Under the pieces are notes generated by a model. It ran no database searches, was not told where the DNA came from, and was given only the letters and a program-made list of their open reading frames with translations. A stretch of 64,000 nt of DNA from Adiantum capillus-veneris (lineage: Eukaryota; Streptophyta; Polypodiopsida; Polypodiales; Pteridaceae), in assembly GCA_014529385.2 (NCBI GenBank), contig CM043968.1, forward strand, positions 2,448,501-2,512,500. Direction: 5' to 3'. The number at the start of each line of letters is the position of its first letter. Position 1 is the stretch's first letter. Shown here in pieces: positions 20,346 through 33,665 of this stretch. The translations under genes were made by a program, and so were the position numbers.

Positions 20346-21195
20346 TACAAGGACTTAGGTAGGTATTCCTACTAAAACTCGTGTGATGGTTGCTTGCTTT
20401 AGTTTTGGCTAAAGAAAGCATTTTTCTCAAGCGGATCTGGAAGAGGTTATTTCAAGATCAAGTGGATAGCCAGGAAGCATGTGTCTTGACAAGGGTCTAT
20501 GACTAGGCAGATTTAATTAGGATTTGTAGTATTAGTTGTAGATTAGAGTAGCTGTTGGTGGTTGAGTGGTTTGTGAGGTGATAAAAGTGTTTGCTAGTCC
20601 GTGTGTGACATTGAAGCGTTTTAATACTCGTAGATGCAAAACCCCATATGATGTGTAGGAGTAGCTTTAGGTAAATGATCAGATTCTGATCTAGAGCTAT
20701 TCATCATTGATTTATTTTTTGAAGTGCTTGTTTGCATTTAGAATCTCTGAAAATTCTACTTTTGAGGAAAAAATGCAATAAACAGCTTTCTGTTGATATT
20801 TTTGCATGACTGATTGATGTTGAGCATATAAGAGGGCATGTGCAAGAGTTTTGTGTACAAAAATTGCAATTCTGTAAACTTGGACATTATACACGTATGA
20901 TGTCTAAAGGGGCATTTGGAGACCAAATTTGAAAAATTTGACTGTACCAAAGTGTTCAAAAGGGGGGTTTTATCCGTAGTACACATTGAGACTAGTGTTT
21001 TGGCCCACCCGTGACACCCAAAAGACAAAAGGAGTGTGGGAAACAAAAAATAGAAAAACTTGTGATTCTGAGCACTTTTTTGCAAGAAAATTGGTAGAAG
21101 TGCTTGAAAACTAGTGCTAGAGACTTGGGGATGCCTGTGAATGAATTTTGTCCAAAACTTCATCAGCAGAAATCATACGCGTATTATAGCTGGCA
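20346..21195 (+). other. Gypsy B leader with two relic palindromes
   Basis: It aligns with the start of element C's leader (52681-53510). Palindromic sites lie at 20882-20905 and 21168-21191. At the second one a deletion of about 2.9 kb relative to C joins the leader directly to a gag segment. Confidence 0.8.
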
Positions 21196-21199
21196 TAGT

Positions 21200-21760
21200 G
21201 AATTAGTGCGCAAGCTGGCATTGTAGCTCAAGAGATATGTCAAGTTCTGTACGAGAGTTGAACTACCTACGCAAGCGCAATTACTGCTGATCTCTATCCA
21301 AGGAATGTCACAAAGGCACAAGCTTTTGCAAATCGAATTTGGGTTCCAAAGAAGTTGACTCAAGCACAAAGAGGTTAAGAGTTCATTTGGATTCCAAAAC
21401 AAATAAAGCATCAAGTCCCAATGCCTAAATCTCATCCTCAACAAAACCTACAAGGACTTAAGCAAAGACCACTACTGACTCACACAACTACAAGGTGGAT
21501 CCCAAATAAGTTTCTTCAAACAAAAATGAAGCAGGGACAAGTATGGGTTCCCAAACGAGCAGCATCAACAAAACAGGTAGTAATCACAAAGAAGTGGGTC
21601 CCAAAGGAAATCAATAACACTGTTGTCACTGCATCGCCGCTTGAATTCTTTCAATTCCTCCTACAATTACAATAAGTTAGAAGAGAACCCACTCTAAGGA
21701 ACAATGCTAAATACGAAAACCAACCACAAGGCTAAATTGGATTCCAAAGAAACATGAAAC
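21200..21760 (+). pseudogene. Gypsy B gag remnant and W-x-P-K repeat region
   Basis: 21205-21310 matches the part of C's gag around 56470-56560. A second deletion then fuses it to a tail matching C's 59694-60212. In this tail the motif W-[VI]-P-[KN] recurs about six times, near 21340, 21387, 21493, 21545, 21594 and 21735, across different frames and stops. The function of the repeat is unknown. Similar tryptophan-proline-lysine motifs occur near Gag in some plant LTR elements. Confidence 0.65.
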
Positions 21761-24604
21761 AAATAAGTAATCCAACAAAAAATCTTTACAACCTTCAATC
21801 AAGCAATCAGCACTAGAGCTTCAAAGACCATCATATTGCTTAGAATAGGAAGCCTCGCCAGCAAATGCCAATAAGAAAATTTCTTATACCCACATCTTTC
21901 ACAACATAAATCTTTTCCATGCATTGATTAGGTCTCCCTAATCTCAAAAAAATGAAAACTCTTTCAAAACATATTAAGTGCATAGTGAAGGGTGAGTTTA
22001 GGAATGAAAAGGATGAAGGTCAAAAGTCAAAAGACAAATGAAGGTGAAAAGTCAAAAGATAAATGAAGATGGAAAGTCAAAAGACCTTTTGTGTCCATAT
22101 AAATAGGTGTTTCTCTGCTCTTACATTTTTTTGTTTAGCGTTTTCTTCTAAGTTCTCTTTAGCATTTTCCTCTCTCTCTCTCTCTCTCTCAATGTTGTAT
22201 TCATCTTTCTTAGGCAATATTGTTGCAAATCTATGTGCTTTGTCATTGCCTGTCGTTACTTGCTGTTTGGCGGACACAACGGACTGACACGTAAAAGGCG
22301 GATGTACACCAAACCTTGTTGTACTCGCTCATTTTTTCAAAAGAAGCGGTGTAATTATGCTAATGAAGATTCTCAATTGTATTATATATTGTCATGCCCT
22401 CTTAGCCTCTCTGAGTCTACACACCTTGTAAATGGCAGTAAGGCCGTGGGAAAGTCCCCTTAGCTCTTAAGTCAAAACCCTTAGTTTAAACAAAACACAT
22501 AATCATTAGCTTGAAGAAGTATTGGACGTCAATTGTGAGATCTTCTTGCTGCTACAATTTGTAATCCGCTTTTCTCCTTGTCTAGTAATCATAATTCAAT
22601 TCCGAATAGCACATTGTGTTCCTTGTCTCTTGCTCTACAATCTAAGTGTAATCATTCTCGATTCTGCTGTGGTTTAATGGGATGCCTTGTTTGTGAGATA
22701 AATACATTGATTTGAGGTTTTAAATGGTTGTTTTTTTGATGTTTTGACCTTGGATAAGTGTTTCTATGCTTAAAGGAGACCTTTCCGTGTGGTTCTGTTT
22801 TAGTTTTATGTACATTTTTTGTGATGGATCGTGATTTATGTACCTTCCTATATGACTGCAGAACTTGGTAGGGTTGTACCCTTAGGTGTTGTAATACCTC
22901 TCCTTAAGTTTTGTTGCATTCCGAATTTGTCTGGATGTCGAAAAGGTATGATGACCTAGAGCGATGAGATCGGACATAGACCGTTTTTTTGATTAGAAAG
23001 TGGCTGATTTTCTTTTGTCGTAGTATGAATAGCCCTCTGAGTTCATGTTGTTGAGATTGGCGCTTTCATTAATTCTCTGTGGCCCGTCCCAAGTTTCTTC
23101 CTTGCATATTGACATTATGTTAGTACAAAAAGCTATGTTGTAGACGTCCGTCACCACGGGCGACCCTCTAACACATGATATAGATTAGCACATGGTTTTT
23201 TTTTTGTTTTTGAGTGGAATCTTTGAATTAGTAGCACCTTTTAATTTTTTTGAAGCCATTAAGAATACCTTTTAATTGATTGTGTATGCATAATAGGGCT
23301 ACTTTACAAGGCCTGCATAGGCACAATTTTTTGATTGCCCAAGCACAACAAATACCCTTGGCGATACCCTGTCATCAACAAGGAGGACTCCAAATAGGAG
23401 GGGGGGAGGCATTTTAAATGCGAACCTAATATTATGACTATTAGAGGGAGATGTTTTGTGACTTGTATTGAATTTTTGCGTTTAACTGTGATATTTCTTG
23501 ACAAAATTTAGAGTATATGCCCTCATAGTAGCATTACAAGAGGAGTATGGGGACAAAAGCCATATATAAGCCTCTAGGGACATGTGTACAATGTACATAG
23601 CGTTTAGAGTTCTATTAGAATGATTTTGCTTTTTGGTTGAGTTGATTTTTGGTTTTCTTTTGTTATTTTTGAGATTAAAAAAAAGGCAGGAAAACTCCAT
23701 AATCCAGATGAAGAAAAGAGTGAAGAGATGTCGAGCCATACAAAGCAAAGAAGATAAAACAATGACGACACTTCATGAAGTATGTGTCAAAATCTATCTG
23801 CATAATTGGTAATGCCAGAGGTAAGAAAAGAACACTGATCAACCTTTGACAACAACATAAGGCCAAACATGACTGAGAATGGTCATAAAACTCCGGGATG
23901 TACTACAGAGACAAAATAAAGTTGGTGATCAACTAAACAAAAGTAGCCATCAAGTGTAAAGTTGCCTATTAAACATTTCATGCGACTACAAGGCCATATA
24001 CAAGAAGTAGATCTTTATTCTGTAAAACTTCTATCTTGTATGTGACTTAATGAAGCCTTACAAAAGAAAGGGACTAACAATACTGACAAGAACAAAAGGG
24101 GTGGAAATGACAACTCAGTCATCTTTCGTGATAGATTTCTACAGGAGCAATTAGGGATCAAGCCCAATTATGATCATCGTCATTGACTCTACATGTGTTA
24201 TGCAGCCAAAAGATGCCATAGATGCCCATCATCCTTTCTCAAGACTGAAATCAAAAAAGCTATCTTGTAAAACCAAATCAAGCCAAACTTTGTCATAGGA
24301 GGCTATGAATAGAGGTTACAAGCTAAGGGTTTACCCCAAAAAAAAAGTTTAACCCCTAGCTAGCCAAAGATGCATTTTTTTCAAATTTGAAGCCATGATA
24401 GCCATCTACATATCTGTACATCATGTATATGAATTTTGCAGACAAATGGACAATGATAGCTCATCGATGATGAATGATGCTGGATAAAGCCCTTTTAAAG
24501 CAAGTTACTAACTTGGGGAATGAAATGGGGTTTGTCAGGATTTAATCAAGTCATGTCTCAAGTAGAAGCAATATAATGATTTACACCACACAAAAGCTAA
24601 ATGT
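21761..24604 (+). other. Gypsy B internal region of unknown origin
   Basis: AT-rich with no recognised domain. At 22030-22080 a short imperfect repeat (GAAGGTCAAAAGTCAAAAGA type) precedes CATATAAATAGG at about 22096 and a CT-rich tract, which resembles a promoter or solo LTR. A G-rich tract lies at 23397-23410. It has no counterpart in element C, so it is probably acquired sequence. Confidence 0.35.
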
Positions 24605-24960
24605 GGAAAATGCAACTTTGATCATGTTGGTGCATGAACTGATGAGGTGGATCGAATGCTAGACATGGGTTTTGAGCCTCACGGTAGACAAAAATTATAT
24701 CCCAGATTGCGCTTGACAGACAGACTAGGTATTGGAGTAAAGAAGTTGAGGGTTTTACCACATTGATTCACAAGATTTGAAAGCCAATCATTCAATTCTA
24801 CAGATTGTAGAAGTTGTTTCTAAAAATGAGAATAGCATAAAATTGGCAGATTGTCATCAATTATGATTTTCCTAAATCATGTGAAGACTATGTACACCAG
24901 CTTGGATGAACAGGATGAGCTTGTGCAAAGGATACAACCTATACTTTCTTTACATTAGCA
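24605..24960 (+). pseudogene. Captured DEAD-box RNA helicase fragment (DBP2/p68-like) within gypsy B
   Basis: Motif II with following residues reads DEVDRMLDMGFEPH at 24641-24682. After a small shift, IISQIALDRQT...YWSKEVE follows; it lacks the four residues containing motif III (SAT). Then come DLKANHSILQIVEVVSKNEN from about 24774 and, after a deletion, VINYDFPKSCEDYVHQLG with two TGA codons at 24906-24917 where motif VI has arginines, then YTFFTLA. All belong in this order to plant DBP2/p68-type helicases (RH20/RH30 group). Several exons' worth of sequence is present without introns, which suggests capture from a processed transcript. Confidence 0.82.
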
Positions 24961-25034
24961 AAACAACAACAAAGGCCGCATTAACATTGACAACCAGGTC
25001 ATGTCAGGGATGACATAAATTTGGATGGGGGGAG

Positions 25035-25982
25035 TGTTGACCGCTGGGTCAACAACACGCCATAACTCAACAAAGCCTTATTCTCTTAGAGTTATGAAAT
25101 GGTACGAATTATGGTTAGAAACATCATTTGTCATAAGTAGTTAGTCTAGTTGTAGAAGACGAGGTACAATGGCACTTCCAGATTGTACATACAAAGCCAT
25201 ATTACCCCTTGAACTCTATTTTAGGTTTAACCTATGGTTGCCTTATTATATAAGGTACCTAGGTCATTTTGTAAAAAAAAACTTCGATCATAAGCAAGTT
25301 TTTAAGCCGCCGTCGACTGTGTGAGAGAGAGGAAGAGAGAGCATGAGCTTCATCCTGGCGCTACTCCCCGCTCGTTCATCACATTGGAGATCCGACTGCA
25401 CCATTGTGCTAGGCTCGGTAAGGGCTACGCAACAACGCGAAGCATTCCTTGTGGAACAAAGCGAACGTGCTAACGCATCTACAAGCTAGTTGTGGCCGTA
25501 AGTATATCAAACGATGTCCGTTTTTTGCCTACAAGCAGTCATTAGAATCGTGGCGGCATAAGCTACGCATAGATACTCATAGATTTCAGTTTTGGGCACT
25601 CCAAAATACCGCTCTATCTTTATACATGTTTTTTTGCAACTGGGTCTAGAGTGAGGGTTTTGAGTGTAGAGGCTTTGGGACAGGTATATCCTAGCGAGGG
25701 GATGGCGTTCCTTAAGTTTTGTGCGATTCTCGCACGATTTAGTGGGTTTCCTTCCATTTGTGAGTATGTGGGTAGGGTGGTGTAGTTGAGAGTAGTGAGA
25801 TTTTTTATTGTGGTTTAGTTAGCCTTCCAGAGTATTGTATGTGTGGGATGGTCTCAGCCTGTGACAAGCTAAAGAGATTTCTTCTGTGCGCCTATCGTGT
25901 CATATGTGTCCTCGATTGACATTATGTTGATCTAGGTTGTGGTGCATGCACTTTATGGGTGGTGTGATTCACTCTTGCAACA
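25035..25982 (+). repeat. Gypsy B 3' LTR (948 bp)
   Basis: It follows the purine tract GGATGGGGGGAG. It begins TGTTGACCGCTGGGTCAA, has TATATAAGG at about 25248, and ends CTTGCAACA before the CACTC duplication. Confidence 0.95.
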
Positions 25983-26327
25983 CACTCAAAGGAATGAAAA
26001 TATAGGCATGTTTTGATTATGTTCCTGTTTCTAATTTTCATTTTTTTGATATTTGTGAGCATTGCATTCATAGTTGTCATTATCATTCTCCTCATAAGAA
26101 GAATGTCCCACTCAGGAAATTTGAAAAGCTAGCTCTCTTGCATACTGGTGTATGTGAGCCTATGCCCAATGCTTCTCTTGGAGGTGCTATGTATTTTCTC
26201 ATGTTTATTAATGATGCTAGAATGAAAGTATGGGCATGAATCATTTAAAAAATGGATATGGTGTTTGATGTATTCAAACAATGGATGGCTCTTGTTAAAA
26301 CACAAATAGGTTGTAAATTGAAGTGCC
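25983..26327 (+). pseudogene. Copia H integrase segment, right of gypsy B
   Basis: It resumes the copia H frame directly after the insertion. It reads the C-x2-C half of the integrase zinc finger (CEHCIHS), LLHTGVCEPMP (first catalytic position, Asp to Gly), GAMYFLMFINDA and FKQWMALVKTQIG. Similarity stops at about 26327, before the second catalytic Asp. Confidence 0.85.
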
Positions 26328-28113
<1,786 letters not shown>

Positions 28114-28410
28114 ATGCCACATAGGACCAATCCCAAGAGACTTCAAAGATCTATGTGACGAGTTTTGAAATGAAGACTAGGACATTAAGAACACTCCACT
28201 AAGAACTCACATTTTCAATGCCATAGGACCAATCCCAAGAAACGTCAACGATCTTTTCAACGAGTCTTGAAATGAAGAGGAGGATATTAGGAACACTCTA
28301 CGAAGATCTCAAAATGTTGATGGAATACCTACATATTAGTGAGTCTTGAATGGAAGATTAGTATATTAGGAACATTTCAATAAGATATCAAAATTCATAT
28401 ACTCAAGTAT
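28114..28410. repeat. About 105-bp imperfect tandem repeat, roughly 2.8 units
   Basis: Units start near 28114, 28219 and 28324. They share GACCAATCCCAAGA, CGAGT(C/T)TTGAAATGAAGA and ATTAGGAACA. The third unit lacks the first part. Confidence 0.7.
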
Positions 28411-28443
28411 GAAATGGGATAACCAATCTATCACATTTGGGTT

Positions 28444-29263
<820 letters not shown>

Positions 29264-29893
29264 TCATGACGACCTTGTTCCACTTTTCAGAGAATGGAAA
29301 AGGTGAAACAAATGTAAACTAGAGGATCTGCCGTTCTTAGCCACCGCTCTGTTAGCTTGAGCTTGAAACTCGAGTGCTTTGGCCTTCACCACATCATTGC
29401 CTCTTGCATTGCCCATGGTGGATTCTATGGCTGCTTTAATCTCCTCCCTTGGGACGGTCCTAGTTGTTCCATCAAGCTTACCGCTTGCACTTTTAATCAG
29501 GTTGCCCAACTTCCAAACATCCTTGAGAAGTTTGCACTTCAGATTTTGTTCAGAAAAGAGGGGCCACCCCAACATTGGGACCCTATAGGTTATAGATTCT
29601 AGTATAGAATTCCAACCACCATGGGTTAAAAATGCTCCAACTGAAGAGTGTTGGAGTACTTGAACTTGCGGGCACCAATTGACAATGAGCCCTTGTTTGA
29701 CATTTCTCTCACTGAATCCATCCAGGAGACATCGCAGAAGATACAAATATCTAATCACCCATAGGAAGTTGACATTACTCGCTTCCACTGCACCCTCAAG
29801 CTCTCTCATGTTTTCCACTGACAGGTTACCCAGGGTTCAAAAACTTATGTAGAGCACATAGCTGGGTTCTTTTGTTGAAAGCCGTGGTAGGAC
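29264..29893 (-). pseudogene. UDP-glycosyltransferase (family 1) C-terminal relic
   Basis: The minus strand encodes the sugar-donor-binding half of a plant UGT, which in intact form transfers sugar from UDP-sugar to small molecules in the cytosol. A 44-residue PSPG box is readable, from WCPQVQVLQHSSVG through THGGWNS to PLFSEQ, followed by a normal C-terminus ending at 29264. Upstream, STKEPSYVLYISF is followed by a TGA at 29837-29839 in the same frame. Similarity begins only at about 29893, so the acceptor-binding N-terminal half with its catalytic His is missing. Arg replaces the usual small residue after ESITY. It is a non-functional gene fragment. I cannot tell whether it was left by a decayed host gene or carried in by a transposon. 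Confidence 0.88.
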
Positions 29894-30626
29894 TATGGAA
29901 GAGTTATTCGTGTGGTCCAGTTTAGTCACTTTCATGCCAGTGCAAAGGCCCTATGCTAATCATAGGCATCTTGTAGGTCTGCTGAAGTGCACACGATGCA
30001 TAGCCTTTGAGCTTGTCGAATGTGTAGATGACAAACCAGTGTGCTTGTTGGAGGTTCTTGGAGAGGGATTGATGGAAGTGGGGAGTGACACAACAAACTT
30101 TTTCTCACCTAGAAAAACATGGTGTTAATTCTGACATTCACACTTTAAAGTGTGAATAATAATTTTCTCACTATCGAAGTACAATATATGATGTGAATCT
30201 TCTATTTTTCACATATTTATTATTGTCACACCCCCATGACATAGTAATAAAAAGATGCATCGCAATTGTAAGTAAAAAAAGAAGAATATTTTGGTGTTAT
30301 TCTCTATTTCATATATCAAAATTATTTCTACTTTCAAGTTACTATAATGAATAATTTGCACATTGTTGTTCCAAGTTACTTAGAGCAAAATTTTCACAAT
30401 GAAAAACATTTTTACATGTAGTTCTAGTGCCTATCTTTTACACCATAGTTCTAATTGATAAATATTTCTATGAAATTATCTTTTTGAGTATGATAAATTT
30501 ATCCTTTTTAAAAAAGCATAAAAAACAATATAGAAAATTTTGCTACCAATAAAATATTGACAGTAAAAGGAAGCCCTTTTTAGAAAACATAATTAGGGGT
30601 GGGTGTGGGATCCAGGGGGGAGATCG

Positions 30627-30689
<63 letters not shown>

Positions 30690-31607
30690 GGAGGTGGGGG
30701 GGGGGGATTGATCTTCATGAAGCTTGATTAGCTTAATTCACAACCAACTCAAAGCTTTCCTCAAAAAAGACAGCTCTACATTGAGGGTGCCAATAAATAA
30801 CCAAGTTGAAATTCATGGTGGGTGTGGTGGAAAAGTAGAGATGGACTAATGTGGCTTAAGCATCTACAATAATATTGTCAGTGGTTGTGGCCTTTGTGTG
30901 GGTGGAGGTGCAGTGAAAACAATGAACTAAAAATTGACATTTCTTAAGCTTTTAAATTTAAATGGCATGCACAAAGAATATGATACATGTTTTAGAAGTG
31001 TAGAATTGGTAGTAAGAGTGAAACCTTAAAAATTTTAACTTGTAAAACATGCTAAATTTATTATAAGATATGTTTTAGCTATTACAACGCCACTCTCAAA
31101 GGTGCACTTTTGACATACAAATTTTAAAGATGGAAAGCAAATCAAGCTAGAGAACCAGCTTCACAAATAGTAGGAATGCAAAGCTTCAAATGATGTATCA
31201 CACATTTTGATTTAAAAGCAAAGAATTGATTTTTTTTTTTGAATTTGTCATGTTTTCGCACATTTTTCTATCATTTTGAATACACTTAATAACATGAGAT
31301 CGCGTGAAAATGAAGATGGACATGAATGTGAATGAAATATTGTAATACAGAGGACCATATTTACAAGATTATGTTGAGTACAAAACTTTTGATTGAGTTG
31401 TACCATGTATATCCAAATAAGTATACAACATACTACAAAGAGGTACAATTCATCGTCCAAATCTCTTTATAAATATTCTTCAAAAGAAACCATTTCCTCT
31501 CTTGGAAGCCAACAAGTAAAATTACCATCCTCCCGTCCAACACTAGCCACTAGAGACCATCCTTGCAACACTTTTAGACATATGCTCCACTCATGCCAAG
31601 AGTTGTC
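29894..31607. other. AT-rich sequence without genes
   Basis: Mostly AT-rich intergenic-type DNA. A (GA)n run lies at 30629-30685 next to G-rich sequence. No coding similarity was seen on either strand. Confidence 0.5.
30629..30685. repeat. (GA)n microsatellite
   Basis: 57 bp of GA flanked by GGAGG and GGGGTGG runs. Confidence 0.98.
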
Positions 31608-32330
31608 TTAATTTTGAAGCTCCCAATACTCTCTGAATGGTTCCTTCATTAAGATTCCAATTTTGACAGCATGTTGTTCTTCGTTGACGTTGATCACCAC
31701 AACAATTCTAGAGGAAGGACCAATGTCAGGAGAGTGACTTACAGTTAAAACTACATCCCCCTTTTCCATCCATGGTTGAGCATATCCTGGGTAGCTGGGC
31801 TGTAGCAAATGCTTCCTAAAAATAATGGCACTCATTTCATAGATCACTTGTTTCTTAGTAGGTTTCAAAGTTAAGAAAAAACACTTATGCAAGATTTGGC
31901 TTGTTGGGATCAGACACAACTTTCAATGCTTAAATCTTCTATTAGATATTATTTTCATCCCTCTCCCTTTGTGAGCTTGCAAACCTTCTATTGCACAACC
32001 TCCATTCATAAAATCTCCAACTACAAAGAGTTGAATGTTCCCGTTGTACTCATGTAGATTCTTGTGTAATAAATGGCCTCTCATTGAAGATGACCACCAC
32101 CCCAATAGGTTTGCAAGCTTGAGAACTCCCAAGGGTGCAAAAACCTTATATTTTTCTTGAAAGGACTAAGAGCAATACCCTTTTCGTTAACCACCTCAAG
32201 ACAAAAATTTGGGTGTATTCTGTGTGCCTTCTCATGGATCTCTTTTGCTAGATCTTCTGAGGTGGATAGTACTAAGCACCTTGCATGCCATTTTTCACAA
32301 ATTGTGACATCCATGCTCTCTCTCAAGAAT
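31608..32330 (-). pseudogene. Unidentified coding relic in three overlapping frames
   Basis: Three minus-strand open segments (32081-32326, 31923-32132, 31608-31919) follow one another with short overlaps, the pattern of a single gene broken by two frameshifts. Readable stretches include LAKEIHEKAHRIHPNFCLEV, FVVGDFMNGGCAIEGLQ and MEKGDVVLTVSHSPDIGPSS. I do not recognise the family. The amino-acid texture looks like a real globular protein. No start codon context or intron is obvious. Confidence 0.45.
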
Positions 32331-33311
32331 CCTTGTGGTAGTAGAAGGTTCTTCTGTATGTCTGAGAAAAAACGTTTGATAGGAGATATGCCATCCTTTT
32401 TTATCTCTAGTTATTGTAGAGTTCTAGATAGCAAGACTCAATTGTGATAGTTAGTGTATGTCAACTCATTAAATCTATTGTTTGTTGGTAACTCCACAAC
32501 TCCTAATATATTTCGCTCAAATTGGTTGACATGTGTCCATTATGCCCTTTGTGTAAAGGGAGCTTGCAAGAGTGTGTGTGTGTTTCTCTCTCATCCCCTA
32601 CTAAAAGGGCTCACCCCCTCAAGGATAGGGATGTGAGAAGACTTTTGAGTCTTCTCACTAGCATCCAATTTACCCTAAGGCTGGACCATTGGCCAAAACC
32701 TTTGAATTTTGGAACCTTAGCATTTTGGAAGTCTTAATAGGCTGAACCTTAGGCTCTTTTAAGCCCATTGTTGCACATTTCTCTTTTGCAAATGGCCCCC
32801 CCCTTGGATCCCTATTTTCCCTCCTTTGGATCCCTATTGTGATCGGTCTGCCAGCCTAACCAATATTCTAGCTTTTTCTCCCCTGGTACTTCCCCATATT
32901 AAATTATCAGTTTACATGAGAAAATCATTTGGGAGAATTAGATATTAGTTATTATCACATTACCTCTCTCTTGAAATCATAGTCATCCTCGACTATGGGG
33001 TAGAGAAGATAAAGCCTAGTCATTAGTCCTTTTCCTAGTGGGTAGAGGATCCCTATTTTACCCTACAACATCATTCCAAAATGGATGACTAATCCATTTG
33101 GCACTTGAGAGCCTAAGCTACCGCAAGCATGTCTACACATTAGTCCTATCAATCTTCCATAGTAGAGTGACAAGCTCTACTTGGTGTTTGGAAGACATCG
33201 TCTTTGCAAACTTGATCCTAAGCATGCATATTTCTTAACATTTGTGCACAATAAAGAAAAAGAATCTTATAAGACAAAAACTTTTTTCATTTTAAACATT
33301 TTTTCATTTTC
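32331..33311 (-). other. Probable 3' untranslated and LTR remnant of chromovirus D
   Basis: Directly downstream (minus strand) of the chromodomain stop. A purine tract on the minus strand near 32797-32810 could be the polypurine tract. I could not define LTR ends, because the 5' LTR is missing for comparison. Confidence 0.35.
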
Positions 33312-33665
33312 TTACTTTAGGGATGCATTGTAAGCATTGACAAGGTTTAGGTTATGCTTTAATTGTATGCCTTGCATCCATTTAGTAACTTCAAAAGGAT
33401 AGTTCTTAAACTTAATAAGATACCGTCGGATAGTCTTAATGCCTCTTAGTACCTTGCCTTCATGTCGGAGGATGGACTTGGGCTGCAACACCTCTTCTTG
33501 GTCCTCAATCTCCGGTGGGTCTTCAATAGCTGGTTCTTGAGGTGGATCTCCTTTGTAAGGTTTTAATAGGCTCACATGAAAAGCATTGTGTATGAGCCAA
33601 TGACTGGGCAACTTGAGTTGATAGGCCATCTCATTGATTGGCCTGAAGAATCTGGAAGGGACCAT
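33312..33665 (-). pseudogene. Chromovirus D integrase C-terminus with chromodomain
   Basis: It begins FFRPINEMAYQLKLP, a GPY/F-type integrase end, with HNAFHVSLLKPYKG. A chromodomain-like segment follows (ILRHEGKVLRGIKTIRRYLI...FKNYPFEVTKW, about 33340-33470). In chromoviruses this domain directs integration to marked heterochromatin. The aromatic cage appears incomplete here. Confidence 0.85.

Larger units (their letters stand above)
17305..25982 (+). mobile_element. Ty3/gypsy (Tat/Athila-like) element B, internally deleted, non-autonomous
   Basis: LTRs of about 948 bp flank a degenerate tRNA-Asp primer site and an internal region that matches element C in three places: the leader (20346-21195), a small piece of gag and the W-x-P-K region (21200-21750), and the last 70 bp before the 3' LTR. 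The target duplication is CACTT/CACTC (17300-17304, 25983-25987) and lies in frame within copia H. LTR divergence of roughly 8 percent by eye makes it old. It has no RT or integrase. Confidence 0.92.
15456..26327 (+). mobile_element. Old Ty1/copia relic H, split by gypsy B
   Basis: Two coding segments, 15456-17304 and 25983-26327, form one copia open frame once the 8.7-kb gypsy B and one copy of its target duplication are disregarded. The join lies inside the integrase zinc-finger region. A MITE at about 16434-16899 also sits inside the protease region. Similarity ends at about 26327 within the integrase core, so RT and the 3' LTR are missing. Confidence 0.88.
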
